NCBI GenBank assembly: GCA_963082875.1
Contig: OY720098.1
Location: 1,674,001 to 1,738,000 of the forward strand
Source: Corella eumyota
Lineage: Eukaryota; Chordata; Ascidiacea; Phlebobranchia; Corellidae
Direction: 5' to 3'
Length of the DNA stretch: 64,000 nt
Position 1 is the first letter of the stretch. Every line of letters starts with the position of its first letter. Under the pieces are notes generated by a model that made no database searches, was not told the DNA's origin, and saw only the letters and a list, made by a program, of their open reading frames with translations. A program made the translations under genes and the position numbers. Positions 1 to 14,890 of the stretch are shown here, piece after piece.

Positions 1-104
1 GCAATTTTATATTTCCGAGTATAAGCTTACTTACAGTCTTATTTAACTTGTTAAAAAAATATTTTTTTTAGGGATTCTGACATAATTTCATTGCAGCCCT
101 ACAT

Positions 105-175
105 ATCAGCTACGATAGCTCCTCGTTAAGGCTTCTTTCTTGTAAACGAAATACCGTAGGTTCGAACCCGGAGAA
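105..175 (+). repeat. Degenerate tRNA-like sequence (SINE head or tRNA pseudogene)
   Basis: A TAGCTC...TTAAGGC segment resembles an A box, and GGTTCGAACCC about 40 bases later is a near-perfect B box. The middle part (TTCTTGTAAACG) recalls the anticodon arm of tRNA-Thr(UGU). The anticodon and T stems do not pair well, so this is not a working tRNA gene. A tRNA-derived SINE head is the most likely origin. Confidence 0.4.
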
Positions 176-226
176 GCTTGATCAAATCAATTTTTTTATA
201 AATAACATGTGCTCACCCGAGCGTAA

Positions 227-250
227 CTAATTGGTCACGTAACCAATTAG
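227..250. repeat. Short perfect inverted repeat
   Basis: CTAATTGGT and ACCAATTAG are perfect 9-bp arms around the six-base loop CACGTA. The GGTCACGT core resembles the start of the satellite's E-box segment, so it may be a relic of it. Confidence 0.6.
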
Positions 251-3200
251 CGTTTTTTGATTAATTAAATTTAACATTTTTTGTTGTAAATATTATGTGA
301 TCTTACGTTTATTACATTTTTACGTCTATTACATTTTCACGAACATTTTTAGCCATTGTACATTTGTTTATTATAGTTCAAAATCTTAAATTTTAAGTGA
401 TGGTTTACTATTATATTAAAAAAATAAAAACGTGATAAAAATTAATCTTTTTGTTTTTATTATACTTTAGTCTTTAGTTTATTAAAAAGTTAAGATTAAA
501 ATTTTGTGTTCAAAGATTAGTTATTAGTTTTTTTATAATGTCAATACTGAAAATTGATTTTCAAAATTAATTTTGGTTTTTATTATTAAATATTTATGGT
601 TTAATTGGGTCACGTGATATTTTTGACCAATGATATTGCATACAAATTTTTCAAAAAAAATAAATTTTTAAATCGAAAAATAATTATTCTGTTAGAACGG
701 CACAGGTCCAATTAACATATTTACAAAATATTTTTTGAAAATATTAATATTCATAAAAGTTATGACACTTTTATTAAAAATTGCTAAATTTTTAAAACTT
801 AAAATATTATATTTTATTAGACGCGCATTGGTCTAACTAACATTCAAAATAAAACATTTCACAAAAATTTTTAGTAGAAAAAAAGTTTGAGCTAATTTTT
901 ATTTTGGGTTTAATTAGGTCACGTGATATTTTTGACCAATAATATTGCATACAAATTTAAAAAAAAAAAATTAAAATTTTAAATAAAAAAATAAGTGTTT
1001 TGTTAGAACCGCACGGGTCCAATTAACATGTTTACAAAATATTTTTTGAAAATATTAATATTCATAAAAGTTATGACACTTTTATTAAAAATTTATGAAA
1101 TCTCAAAACTTAAAATATTATCTTGTATTAGACGCGCATTGGCCTAACTAACATTCAAGATAAAACATTTTGCAAAAATTTTCAGTAAAAAAAAAGTTTG
1201 ACCTTATTTTTATTTTTGGTTTAATTGGGTCACGTGATATTTTTGACCAATGATATTGCATACAAATTTTTTGAAAAAAATTAAAAATTTTAAATCGAAA
1301 AATAATTGTTTTATTGGAACTGTACAGGTCCAATTAACATGTTTACAAAATATTTTTTGAAAATATTAATATTCATAAAAGTTATGACACTTTTATTAAA
1401 AATTGCTGAATTCTCAAAACTTAAAATATTATATTTTATTAGACGCGCATTGGTCTAACTAACATTCAAGATAAAACATTTCACAAAAATTTTTAGTAGA
1501 AAAAAAGTTACAGCTAATTTGTATTTTGGGTTTAATTAGGTCACGTGATATTTTTGACCAATAATATTGCATACAAATTTTTAAAAAAAAATTAAAATTT
1601 TAAATCAAAAAATAATTGTTCTGTTAGAACCGCACGGGTCCAATTAACATGTTTACAAAATATTTTTTGAAAATATTAATATTCATAAAAGTTATGACAC
1701 TTTTATTAAATATTTTTGAAATCTCAAAACTTAAAATATTATATTTTAATAGACGTGCATTGGCCTAACTAACATTCAAGATAAAACATTTCGCAAAAGT
1801 TTTCAGTAGAAAAAAAGTTTGAGCTAATTTTTATTTTGGGTTTAATTAGGTCACGTGATATTTTTGACCAATAATATTGCATAAAAATTTAAAAAAAAAA
1901 AATTAAAATTTTAAATCAAAAAATAATTGTTCTGTTAAAACTGCACGGGTCCAATTAACATGTTTACAAAATATTTTTTGAAAATATTGATATTCATAAA
2001 AGTTATGACACTTTTATTAAAAATTTATGAAATCTCAAAACCTAAAATATTATATTTTATAAGACGCGCATTGGTCTAACTAACATTCAAAATAAAACAT
2101 TTCACAAAAATTTTTAGTAGAAAAAAAGTTACAGCTAATTTTTATTTTGGGTTTAATTAGGTCACGTGATATTTTTGACCAATAATATTGCATACAAATT
2201 AAAAAAAAAAATTAAAATTTTAAATCAAAAAATAATTGTTATGTTAGAACCACACGGGTCTAATTAACATGTTTACAAAATATTTTTTGAAAATATTAAT
2301 ATTCATAAAAGTTATGACACTTTTATTAAATATTTTTGAAATCTCAAAACTTAAAATATTATATTTTATTAGACGTGCATTGGCCTAACTAACATTCAAG
2401 ATAAAACATTTTGCAAAAATTTTTAGTAGAAAAAAAGATTGTGCTAATTTTTATTTTGGGTTTAATTAGGTCACGTGATATTTTTGACCAATAATATTAC
2501 ATACAAATTTAAAAAAAAAAAATTAAAATTTTAAATCAAAAAATAATTGTTCTGTTAGAACCGCACGGGTCCAATTAACATGTTTACAAAATATTTTTTT
2601 AAAAATATTAATATTCATAAAAGTTATGACACTTTTATTAAAAATTTATAAAATCTCAAAACTTAAAATATTATCTTTTATTAGACGCGCATTGGCCTAA
2701 CTTACATTCAAGATAAAACATTTCGCAAAAATTTTCAGTAGAAAAAAAGTTTGAGCTAATTTTTATTCTGGGTTTAATTAGGTCACGTGATATTTTTGAC
2801 CAATAATATTGCATACAAATTTTTTGAAAAAAATTGAAAATTTTAAATCGAAAAATAATTGTTTTATTGAAACTGTACAGGTCCATTTAACATATTTACA
2901 AAATATTTTTTGAAAATATTAATATTCATAAAAGTTATGACACTTTTATTAAAAATTGCTGAATTCTCAAAACCTAAAATATTATATTTTATTAGACGCG
3001 CATTGGTCTAACTAACATTCAAGATAAAACATTTCACAAAAATTTTCAGTAAAAAAAAAAGTTTGAGCTAATTTTTATTTTGGGTTTAATTAGGTCACGT
3101 GATATTTTTGACCAATGATATTGCATACAAATTTTTTGAAAAAAATTAAAAATTTTAAATCGAAAAATAATTGTTTTATTGGAACTGTACAGGTCCAATT

Positions 3201-6200
3201 AACATATTTACAAAATATTTTTTGAAAATAATAATATTCATAAAAGTTATGACACTTTTATTAAAAATTTATGAATTCTCAAAACTTAAAATATTATATT
3301 TTATTAGACGCGCATTGGTCTAACTAACATTCAAGATAAAACACTTCACAAAAATTTTTAGTAGAAAAAAATTACAGCTAATTTGTATTTTGGGTTTAAT
3401 TAGGTCACGTGATATTTTTGACCAATAATATTGCATACAAATTTTTAAAAAAAATTAAAATTTTAAATCAAAAAATAATTGTTCTGTTAATACCGCACGG
3501 GTCCAATTAACATGTTTACAAAATATTTTTTGAAAATATTAATATTCATAAAAGTTATGACACTTTTATTAAATATTTTTGAAATCTCAAAACTTAAAAT
3601 ATTATATTTTAATAGACGTGCATTGGCCTAACTAACATTCAAGATAAAACATTTCGCAAAAATTTTCAGTAGAAAAAAAGTTTGAGCTAATTTTTATTTT
3701 GGGTTTAATTAGGTCACGTGATATTTTTGACCAATAATATTGCATACAAATTTAAAAAAAAAAATTAAAATTTTAAATCAAAAAATAAGTGTTCTGTTAG
3801 AACCGCACGGGTCCAATTAACATGTTTACAAAATATTTTTTGAAAATATTAATATTCATAAAAGTTATGACACTTTTATTAAATATTTTTGAAATCTCAA
3901 AACTTAAAATATTATATTTTATTAGACGCGCATTGGCCTAACTAACATTCAAGATAAAACTTTTCGCAAAAATTTTCAGTAGAAAAAAAGTTTGAGATAA
4001 TTTTTATTTTGGGTTTAATTAGGTCACGTGATATTTTTGACCAATGATATTGCATACAAATTTTTTGAAAAAAATAAAAAATTTCAAATCAAAAAATAAT
4101 TGTTTTATTGAAACTGTACAGGTCCAATTAACATGTTTACAAAATATTTTTTGAAAATATTAATATTCATAAAAGTTATGACACTTTTATTAAAAATTTA
4201 TAAAATCTCAAAACTTAAAATATTATATTTTATTAGACGCGCATTGGCCTAACTAACATTCAAGATAAAACATTTCGCAAAAATTTTCAGTAGAAAAAAA
4301 GTTTGAGCTAATTTTTAATTTGGGTTTAATTAGGTCACGTGATATTTTTGACCAATGATATTGCATATCAATTTAAAAAAAAAAATAAAAAATTTTAAAT
4401 TAAATAATAATTGTTTTATTGGAACTGTACAGATCCAATTAACATGTTTACAAAATATTTTTTGAAAATATTAATATTCATAAAAGTTATGACACTTTTA
4501 TTAAAAATTTATGAAATCTCAAAACTTAAAATATTATATTTTATTAGACGCGCATTGGCCTAACTAACATTCAAGATAAAACATTTCGCAAAAATTTTCA
4601 GTAAAAAAAAAGTTTGACCTTATTTTTATTTTTGGTTTAATTAGGTCACGTGATATTTTTAACCAATAACAATGCATACAAATTTTTTTTTTAAAAAAAT
4701 TAAAATTTTAAATCAAAAAATAATTGTTCTGTTAGAACCGCACGGGTCCAATTAACAAGTTTACAAAATATTTTTTGAAAATATTAATATTCATAAAAGT
4801 TATGATACTTTTATTAAAAATTGCTGAATGTTTAAAACTTAAAATATTATATTTTATTAGACGCGCATTGGTCTTACTAACATTCAAGATAAAACATTTC
4901 ACAAAAATTTTTAGTAGAAAAAAAGTTACAGCTAATTTTTATTTTGGGTTTAATTAGGTCACGTGATATTTTTGACCAATAATATTGCATACAAATTTTT
5001 TAAAAAAAAATTAAAATTTTAAATCAAAAAATAATTGTTCTGTTAGAACCGCACGGGTCAAATTAACATGTTTACAAAATATTTTATGTAATATTAATAT
5101 TCATAAAAGTTATGACACTTTTATTAAAAATTTATAAAATTCCAAAACTTAAAATATTATATTTTATTAGACGCACATTGGCCTAACTAACATTCAAGAT
5201 AAAACATTTCGAAAAAATTTTCAGTAGAAAAAAAGTTATAGCTAATTTTTATTTTGGGTTTAATTAGGTCACGTGATATTTTTGACCAATGATATTGCAT
5301 ATAAATTTAAAAAAAAAATAAAAAATTTAAATCAAAAAATAATTGTTTTATTGGAACTGTGCAGATCCAATTAACATGTTTACAAAATATTTTTTGAAAA
5401 TATTAATATTCATAAAAGTTATGACACTTTTATTAAAAATTTATGAAATCTCAAAACTTGAAATATTATATTTTATTAGACGCGCATTGGCCTAACTAAC
5501 ATTCAAGATAAAACATTTCGCAAAAATTTTCAGTAGAAAAAAAGTTTGAGCTAATTTTTATTTTGGGTTTAATTAGGTCACGTGATATTTTTGACCAATG
5601 ATATTGCATATAAATTTAAAAAAAAAAATTAAAATTTTAAATCAAAAAATAATTGTTCTGTTAGAACCGCGCGGGTCCAATTAACATGTTTACAAAATAT
5701 TTTTTAAAAATATTAATATTCATAAAAGTTATGACACTTTTATTAAAAATTGATGAAGTCTCAAAACTTAAAATATTATCTTTTATAAGACGCGCATTGG
5801 CCTAACTAACATTCAAGATAAAACATTTCGCAAAAATTTTCAGTAAAAAAAAAGTTTGAGCTAATTTTTATTTTGGGTTTAATTAGGTCACGTGATATTT
5901 TTAACCAATAACAATGCATACAAATTTTTTTTTTTTAAAATTAAAATTTTAAATCAAAAAATAATTGTTCTGTTAGAACCGCACGGGTCCAATTAACATG
6001 TTTACAAAATATTTTTTGAAAATATTAATATTCATAAAAGTTATGATACTTTTATTAAAAATTGCTGAATTTTTAAAACTTAAAATATTATATTTTATTA
6101 GACGCGCATTGGTCTAACTAACATTCAAGATAAAACATTTCACAAAAATTTTTAGTAGAAAAAAAGTTACAGCTAATTTTTATTTTGGGTTTAATTAGGT

Positions 6201-7699
6201 CACGTGATATTTTTGACCAATGATATTGCATACAAATTTTTTAAAAAAAATAAAAAATTTTAAATCGAAAAATAATTGTTTTATTGAAACTGTACAGGTC
6301 CAATTAACATGTTTACAAAATATTTTTTAAAAATATTAATATTCATAAAAGTTATGACACTTTTATTAAAAATTTATGAAATCTCAAAACTTAAAATATT
6401 ATATTTTATTAGACGCGCATTGGCCTAACTAACATTCAAGATAAAACATTTCACAAAAATTTTTAGTAGAAAAAAAGTTACAGCTAATTTTTATTTTGGG
6501 TTTAATTAGGTCACGTGATATTTTTGACCAATAATATTGCATACAAATTTTTTAAAAAAAATTTTAAATTTTAAATCAAAAAATAATTGTTCTGTTAGAA
6601 CCGCACAGGTCCAATTAAAATGTTTACAAAATATTTTTTGAAAATATTAATATTCATAAAAGTTATGACACTTTTATTAAAAATTTATGAAATCTCAAAA
6701 CTTAAAATATTATATTTTATTAGACGCGCATTGGCCTAACTAACATTCAAGATCAAACATTTCGCAAAAATTTTCAGTAGAAAAAAAGTTTGAGCTAATT
6801 TTTATTTTGGGTTTAATTAGGTCACGTGATATTTTTGACCAATAATATTGCATATAAATTTTAAAAAAAAAATAAAAAATTTTAAATCAAAAAATAATTG
6901 TTTTATTGGAACTGTACAGATCCAACTAACATGTTTACAAAATATTTTTTGAAAATATTAATATTCATAAAAGTTATGATACTTTTATTAAAAATTGCTG
7001 AATTTTTAAAACTTAAAATATTATATTTTATTAGACGCGCATTGGTCTTACTAACATTCAAGATAAAACATTTCACAAAAATTTTCAGTAGAAAAAAAGT
7101 TTGAGCTAATTTTTATTTTGGGTTTAATTAGGTCACGTGATGTTTTTGACCAATAATTATTGCATACAAATTTTTTTTAAAAAAATTAAAATTTTAAATC
7201 AAAAAATAATTGTTCTGTTAGAACCGCACGGGTCCAATTAACATGTTTACAAAATATTTTTTGAAAATATTAATATTCATAAAAGTTATGACACTTTTAT
7301 TAAAAATTGATGAAGTCTCAAAACTTAAAATATTATATTTTATTAGACGCGCATTGTCCTAACTAACATTCAAGATAAAACATTTCACAAAAATTTTTAG
7401 TAGAAAAAAAGTTACAGCTAATTTTTATTTTGGATTTAATTAGGTCACGTGATATTTTTGACCAATGATATTGCATATCAATTTAAAAAAAAAAATAAAA
7501 AATTTTAAATCGAAAAATAATTGCTTTATTGAAACTGTACAGGTCCAATTAACATGTTTACAAAATATTTTTTAAAAATATTAATATTCATAAAAGTTAT
7601 GACACTTTTATTAAAAATTTATGAAATCTCAAAACTTAAAATATTATATTTTATTAGACGCGCATTGGCCTAACTAACATTCAGGATAAAACATTTCAC

Positions 7700-10600
7700 A
7701 AAAATTTTTAGTAGAAAAAAAGTTACAGCTAATTTTTATTTTGGGTTTAATTAGGTCACGTGATATTTTTGACCAATAATATTGCATACAAATTTTTTTA
7801 AAAAAAATTAAAATTTTAAATTAAAAAATAATTGTTCTGTTAGAACCGCACAGGTCCAATTAACATGTTTACAAAATATTTTTTGAAAATATTAATATTC
7901 ATAAAAGTTATGACACTTTTATTAAAAATTTATGAAATCTCAAAACTTAAAATATTATATTTTATTAGACGCGCATTGGCCTAACTAACTCTCAAGATAA
8001 AACATTTCGCAAAAATTTTCAGTAGAAAAAAAGTTTGAGCTAATTTTTATTTTGGGTTTAATTAGGTCACGTGATATTTTTGACCAATAATATTGCATAT
8101 AAATTTTAAAAAAAAAATAAAAAATTTTAAATCAAAAAATAATTGTTTTATTGGAACTGTACAGATCCAATTAACATGTTTACGAAATCTTTTTTGAAAA
8201 TATTAATATTCATAAAAGTTATGACACTTTTATTAAAAATTTATGAAATCTCAAAACTTAAAATATTATATTTTATTAGACGCGCATTGGCCTAACTAAC
8301 ATTCAAGATAAAACATTTCAAAAAAATTTTTAGTAGAAAAAAAGTTACAGCTAATTTTTATTTTGGGTTTAATTAGGTCACGTGATATTTTTGACCAATA
8401 ATATTGCATACAAATTTTTTTAAAAAAAATTAAAATTTTAAATTAAAAAATAATTGTTCTGTTAGAACCGCACAGGTCCAATTAACATGTTTACAAAATA
8501 TTTTTTGAAAATATTAATATTCATAAAAGTTATGACACTTTTATTAAAAATTTATGAAATCTCAAAACTTAAAATATTATATTTTATTAGACGCGCATTG
8601 GCCTAACTAACATTCAACATAAAACATTTCGCAAAAATTTTCAGTAGAAAAAAAGTTTGAGCTAATTTTTATTTTGTGTTTAATTAGGTCACGTGATATT
8701 TTTGACCAATAATATTGCATATAAATTTTAAAAAAAAAATAAAAAATTTTAAATCAAAAAATAATTGTTTTATTGGAACTGTACAGATCCAATTAACATG
8801 TTTACGAAATCTTTTTTGAAAATATTAATATTCATAAAAGTTATGACACTTTTATTAAAAATTTATGAAATCTCAAAACTTAAAATATTATATTTTATTA
8901 GACGCGCATTGGCCTAACTAACATTCAAGATAAAACATTTCAAAAAAATTTTTAGTAGAAAAAAAGTTACAGCTAATTTTTATTTTGGGTTTAATTAGGT
9001 CACGTGATATTTTTGACCAATAATATTGCATACAAATTTTTTTAAAAAAAATTAAAATTTTAAATTAAAAAATAATTGTTCTGTTAGAACCGCACAGGTC
9101 CAATTAACATGTTTACAAAATATTTTTTGAAAATATTAATATTCATAAAAGTTATGACACTTTTATTAAAAATTTATGAAATCTCAAAACTTAAAATATT
9201 ATATTTTATTAGACGCGCATTGGCCTAACTAACATTCAACATCAAACATTTTGCAAAAATTTTCAGTAGAAAAAAAGTTTGAGCTAATTTTTATTTTGTG
9301 TTTAATTAGGTCACGTGATATTTTTGACCAATAATATTGCATATAAATTTTAAAAAAAAAATAAAAAATTTTAAATCAAAAAATAATTGTTTTATTGCAA
9401 CTGTACAGATCCAATTAACATGTTTACAAAATCTTTTTTGAAAATATTAATATTCATAAAAGTTATGACACTTTTATTAAAAATTTATGAAATCTCAAAA
9501 CTTAAAATATTATATTTTATTAGACGCGCATTGGCCTAACTAACATTCAAGATAAAACATTTCGCAAAAATTTTCAGTAGAAAAAAAGTTTGAGCTAATT
9601 TTTATTTTGGGTTTAATTAGGTCACGTGATATTTTTGACCAATAATATTGCATATAAATTTAAAAAAAAAATTAAAATTTTAAATCAAAAAATAATTGTT
9701 CTGTTAGAACCGCGCGGGTCCAATTAACATGTTTACAAAATATTTTTTGAAAATATTAATATTCATAAAAGTTATGACACTTTTATTAAAAATTTATGAA
9801 ATCTCAAAACTTAAAATATTATATTTTATTAGACGCGCATTGGCCTAACTAACATTCAAGATAAAACATTTCACAAAAATTTTTAGTAGAAAAAAAGTTA
9901 CAGCTAATTTTTATTTTGGGTTTAATTAGGTCACGTGATATTTTTAACCAATAACAATGCATACAAATTTTTTAAAAAAAATAAAAAATTTTAAATCGAA
10001 AAATAATTGCTTTATTAAAACTGTACAGGTCCAATTAACATGTTTACAAAATATTTTTTAAAAATATTAATATTCATAAAAGTTATGACTCTTTTATTAA
10101 AAATTTATGAAATCTCAAAACTTAAAATATTATATTTTATTAGACGCGCATTGGCCTAACTAACATTCAAGATAAAACATTTCACAAAAATTTTTAGTAG
10201 AAAAAAAGTTACAGCTAATTTTTATTTTGGGTTTAATTAGGTCACGTGATATTTTTGACCAATAATATTGCATACAAATTTTTTTAAAAAAAATTAAAAT
10301 TTTAAATTAAAAAATAATTGTTCTGTTAGAACCGCACAGGTCCAATTAACATGTTTACAAAATATTTTTTGAAAATATTAATATTCATAAAAGTTATGAC
10401 ACTTTTATTAAAAATTTATGAAATCTCAAAACTTAAAATATTATATTTTATTAGACGCGCATTGGCCTAACTAACATTCAAGATAAAACATTTCGCAAAA
10501 ATTTTTAGTAGAAAAAAAGTTTGAGCTAATTTTTATTTTGGGTTTAATTAGGTCACGTGATATTTTTGACCAATAATATTGCATATAAATTTTTTAAAAA

Positions 10601-11200
10601 AAATAAAAAATTTTAAATCAAAAAATAATTGTTTTATTGGAACTGTACAGATCCAATTAACATGTTTACAAAATCTTTTTTGAAAATATTAATATTCATA
10701 AAAGTTATGACTCTTTTATTAAAAATTTATGAAATCTCAAAACTTAAAATATTATATTTTATTAGACGCGCATTGGCCTAACTAACATTCAAGATAAAAC
10801 ATTTCACAAAAATTTTTAGTAGAAAAAAAGTTACAGCTAATTTTTATTTTGGGTTTAATTAGGTCACGTGATATTTTTGACCAATAATATTGCATACAAA
10901 TTTTTTTAAAAAAAATTAAAATTTTAAATTAAAAAATAATTGTTCTGTTAGAACCGCACAGGTCCAATTAACATGTTTACAAAATATTTTTTGAAAATAT
11001 TAATATTCATAAAAGTTATGACACTTTTATTAAAAATTTATGAAATCTCAAAACTTAAAATATTATATTTTATTAGACGCGCATTGGCCTAACTAACATT
11101 CAAGATAAAACATTTCGCAAAAATTTTTAGTAGAAAAAAAGTTTGAGCTAATTTTTATTTTGGGTTTAATTAGGTCACGTGATATTTTTGACCAATAATA
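7700..11200 (+). repeat. Dimeric higher-order repeat block (about 622 bp)
   Basis: A monomer variant with TTAAATTAAAAAATAATTG and CCGCACAGGTCC alternates with a second variant carrying ACTGTACAGATCC and, in several copies, AAATCTTTTTTG. The first variant recurs near 7790, 8410, 9030, 10275 and 10900, that is, at two- or four-monomer spacing. This marks a local expansion of a two-monomer unit. Confidence 0.75.
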
Positions 11201-14200
11201 TTGCATATAAATTTTTTAAAAAAAATAAAAAATTTTAAATCAAAAAATAATTGTTTTATTGGAACTGTACAGATCCAATTAACATGTTTACAAAATCTTT
11301 TTTGAAAATATTAATATTCATAAATGTTATGACACTTTTATTAAAAATTTATGAAATCTCAAAACTTAAAATATTATATTTTATTAGACGCGCATTGGCC
11401 TAACTAACATTCAAGATAAAACATTTCGCAAAAATTTTCAGTAGAAAAAAAGTTTGAGCTAATTTTTATTTGGGTTTAATTAGGTCACGTGATATTTTTG
11501 ACCAATGATATTGCATATAAATTTTAAAAAAAAAATAAAAAATTTTAAATCAAAAAATAATTGTTTTATTGGAACTGTACAGATCCAATTAACATGTTTA
11601 CAAAATATTTTTTGAAAATATTAATATTCATAAAAGTTATGACACTTTTATTAAAAATTTATGAAATCTCAAAACTTAAAATATTATATTTTATTAGACG
11701 CGCATTGGCCTAACTAACATTCAAGATAAAACATTTCGCAAAAATTTTCAGTAGAAAAAAAGTTTGAGCTAATTTTTATTTTGGGTTTAATTAGGTCACG
11801 TGATATTTTTGACCAATGATATTGCATATAAATTTAAAAAAAAAAATAAAAAATTTTAAATCAAAAAATAATTTTTTTATTGGAACTGTACAGATCCAAT
11901 TAACATGTTTACAAAATATTTTTTGAAAATATTAATATTCATAAAAGTTATGACACTTTTATTAAAAATTTATGAAATCTCAAAACTTAAAATATTAGAT
12001 TTTATTAGACGCGCATTGGCGTAATTAACATTCAAGATAAAACATTTCGCAAAAATTTTCAGTAGAAAAAAAGTTTGAGCTAATTTTTATTTTGGGTTTA
12101 ATTAGGTCACGTGATATTTTTGACCAATAATATTGCATATAAATTGAAAAATAAAAATTAAAATTTTAAATCAAATAATAATTGTTCTGTTAGAACCGCA
12201 CGGGTCCAATTAACATGTTTACAAAATATTTTTTGAAAATATTAATATTCATAAAAGTTATGACACTTTTATTAAAAATTGATGAAGTCTCAAAACTTAA
12301 AATATTATATTTTATTAGACGCGCATTGGCCTAACTAACATTCAAGATAAAACATTTCGCAAAAATTTTCAGTAAAAAAAAAGTTTGGCCTTATTTTTAT
12401 TTTTGGTTTAATTAGGTCACGTGATATTTTTAACCAATAACAATGCATACAAATTTTTTTTTTTTTAAAATTAAAATTTTTAATCAAAAAATAATTGTTC
12501 TGTTAGAACCGCACGGGTCCAATTAACATGTTTACAAAATATTTTTTGAAAATATTAATATTCATAAAAGTTATGATACTTTTATTAAAAATTGCTGAAT
12601 TTTTAAAACTTAAAATATTATATTTTATTAGACGCGCATTGGTCTTACTAACATTCAAGATAAAACATTTCACAAAAATTTTTAGTAGAAAAAAAGTTAC
12701 AGCTAATTTTTATTTTGGGTTTAATTAGGTCACGTGATGTTTTTGACCAATAATATTGCATACAAATTTTTTTTTAAAAAATTAAAATTTTAAATCAAAA
12801 AATAATTGTTCTGTTAGAACCGCACGGGTCCAATTAACATGTTTACGAAATCTTTTTTGAAAATATTAATATTCATAAAAGTTATGACACTTTTATTAAA
12901 AATTTATGAAATCTCAAAACTTAAAATATTATATTTTATTAGACGCGCATTGGCCTAACTAACATTCAAGATAAAACATTTCAAAAAAATTTTTAGTAGA
13001 AAAAAAGTTTGAGCTAATTTTTATTTTGGGTTTAATTAGGTCACGTGATATTTTTGACCAATAATATTGCATATAAATTTTTTAAAAAAAATAAAAAATT
13101 TTAAATCAAAAAATAATTGTTTTATTGGAACTGTACAGATCCAATTAACATGTTTACAAAATCTTTTTTGAAAATATTAATATTCATAAATGTTATGACA
13201 CTTTTATTAAAAATTTATGAAATCTCAAAACTTAAAATATTATATTTTATTAGACGCGCATTGGCCTAACTAACATTCAAGATAAAACATTTCGCAAAAA
13301 TTTTCAGTAGAAAAAAAGTTTGAGCTAATTTTTATTTGGGTTTAATTAGGTCACGTGATATTTTTGACCAATGATATTGCATATAAATTTTAAAAAAAAA
13401 ATAAAAAATTTTAAATCAAAAAATAATTGTTTTATTGGAACTGTACAGATCCAATTAACATGTTTACAAAATATTTTTTGAAAATATTAATATTCATAAA
13501 AGTTATGACACTTTTATTAAAAATTTATGAAATCTCAAAACTTAAAATATTATATTTTATTAGACGCGCATTGGCCTAACTAACATTCAAGATAAAACAT
13601 TTCGCAAAAATTTTCAGTAGAAAAAAAGTTTGAGCTAATTTTTATTTTGGGTTTAATTAGGTCACGTGATATTTTTGACCAATGATATTGCATATAAATT
13701 TAAAAAAAAAAATAAAAAATTTTAAATCAAAAAATAATTTTTTTATTGGAACTGTACAGATCCAATTAACATGTTTACAAAATATTTTTTGAAAATATTA
13801 ATATTCATAAAAGTTATGACACTTTTATTAAAAATTTATGAAATCTCAAAACTTAAAATATTAGATTTTATTAGACGCGCATTGGCGTAATTAACATTCA
13901 AGATAAAACATTTCGCAAAAATTTTCAGTAGAAAAAAAGTTTGAGCTAATTTTTATTTTGGGTTTAATTAGGTCACGTGATATTTTTGACCAATAATATT
14001 GCATATAAATTGAAAAAAAAAAATTAAAATTTTAAATCAAATAATAATTGTTCTGTTAGAACCGCACGGGTCCAATTAACATGTTTACAAAATATTTTTT
14101 GAAAATATTAATATTCATAAAAGTTATGACACTTTTATTAAAAATTGATGAAGTCTCAAAACTTAAAATATTATATTTTATTAGACGCGCATTGGCCTAA

Positions 14201-14890
14201 CTAACATTCAAGATAAAACATTTCGCAAAAATTTTCAGTAAAAAAAAAGTTTGGCCTTATTTTTATTTTTGGTTTAATTAGGTCACGTGATATTTTTAAC
14301 CAATAACAATGCATACAAATTTTTTTTTTTTTAAAATTAAAATTTTTAATCAAAAAATAATTGTTCTGTTAGAACCGCACGGGTCCAATTAACATGTTTA
14401 CAAAATATTTTTTGAAAATATTAATATTCATAAAAGTTATGATACTTTTATTAAAAATTGCTGAATTTTTAAAACTTAAAATATTATATTTTATTAGACG
14501 CGCATTGGTCTTACTAACATTCAAGATAAAACATTTCACAAAAATTTTTAGTAGAAAAAAAGTTACAGCTAATTTTTATTTTGGGTTTAATTAGGTCACG
14601 TGATGTTTTTGACCAATAATATTGCATACAAATTTTTTTTTAAAAAATTAAAATTTTAAATCAAAAAATAATTGTTCTGTTAGAACCGCACGGGTCCAAT
14701 TAACATGTTCACAAAATATTTTTTGAAAATATTAATATTCATAAAAGTTATGACACTTTTATTAAAAATTTATGAAATCTCAAAACTTAAAATATTATAT
14801 TTTATTAGACGCGCATTGGCCTAACTAACATTCAAGATAAAACATTTCGCAAAAATTTTCAGTAGAAAAAAAGTTTGAGCTAATTTTTAT
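11160..14890 (+). repeat. Six-monomer segment duplicated in tandem (about 1866 bp)
   Basis: Private variants recur about 1866 bp apart. ATAAATGTTATG occurs near 11322 and 13187, the shortened TTTTTATTTGGG occurs near 11465 and 13330, and the AACAATGCATAC monomer occurs near 12440 and 14307. The order of variants between them is the same in both copies, so one block of six monomers was duplicated recently. Confidence 0.8.

Larger units (their letters stand above)
1..596. other. Left flank of the satellite, non-coding
   Basis: AT-rich sequence with no reading frame that I can support. It contains a degenerate tRNA-like stretch and a small palindrome, listed separately. The text around 370-400 (a TTATTATAGTTC word followed by AAATCTTA) recurs near 32795-32815 on the other side of the array, so the two flanks may share an old repeat. 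Confidence 0.6.

Noticed and set aside
105-175. A functional tRNA-Thr gene
   Set aside because: The B box and anticodon-like segment are present, but the stems do not pair.
1148-2886. Minus-strand open frames in the left part of the array
   Set aside because: They are the antisense of satellite monomers, with composition-driven content and no splice or start context.
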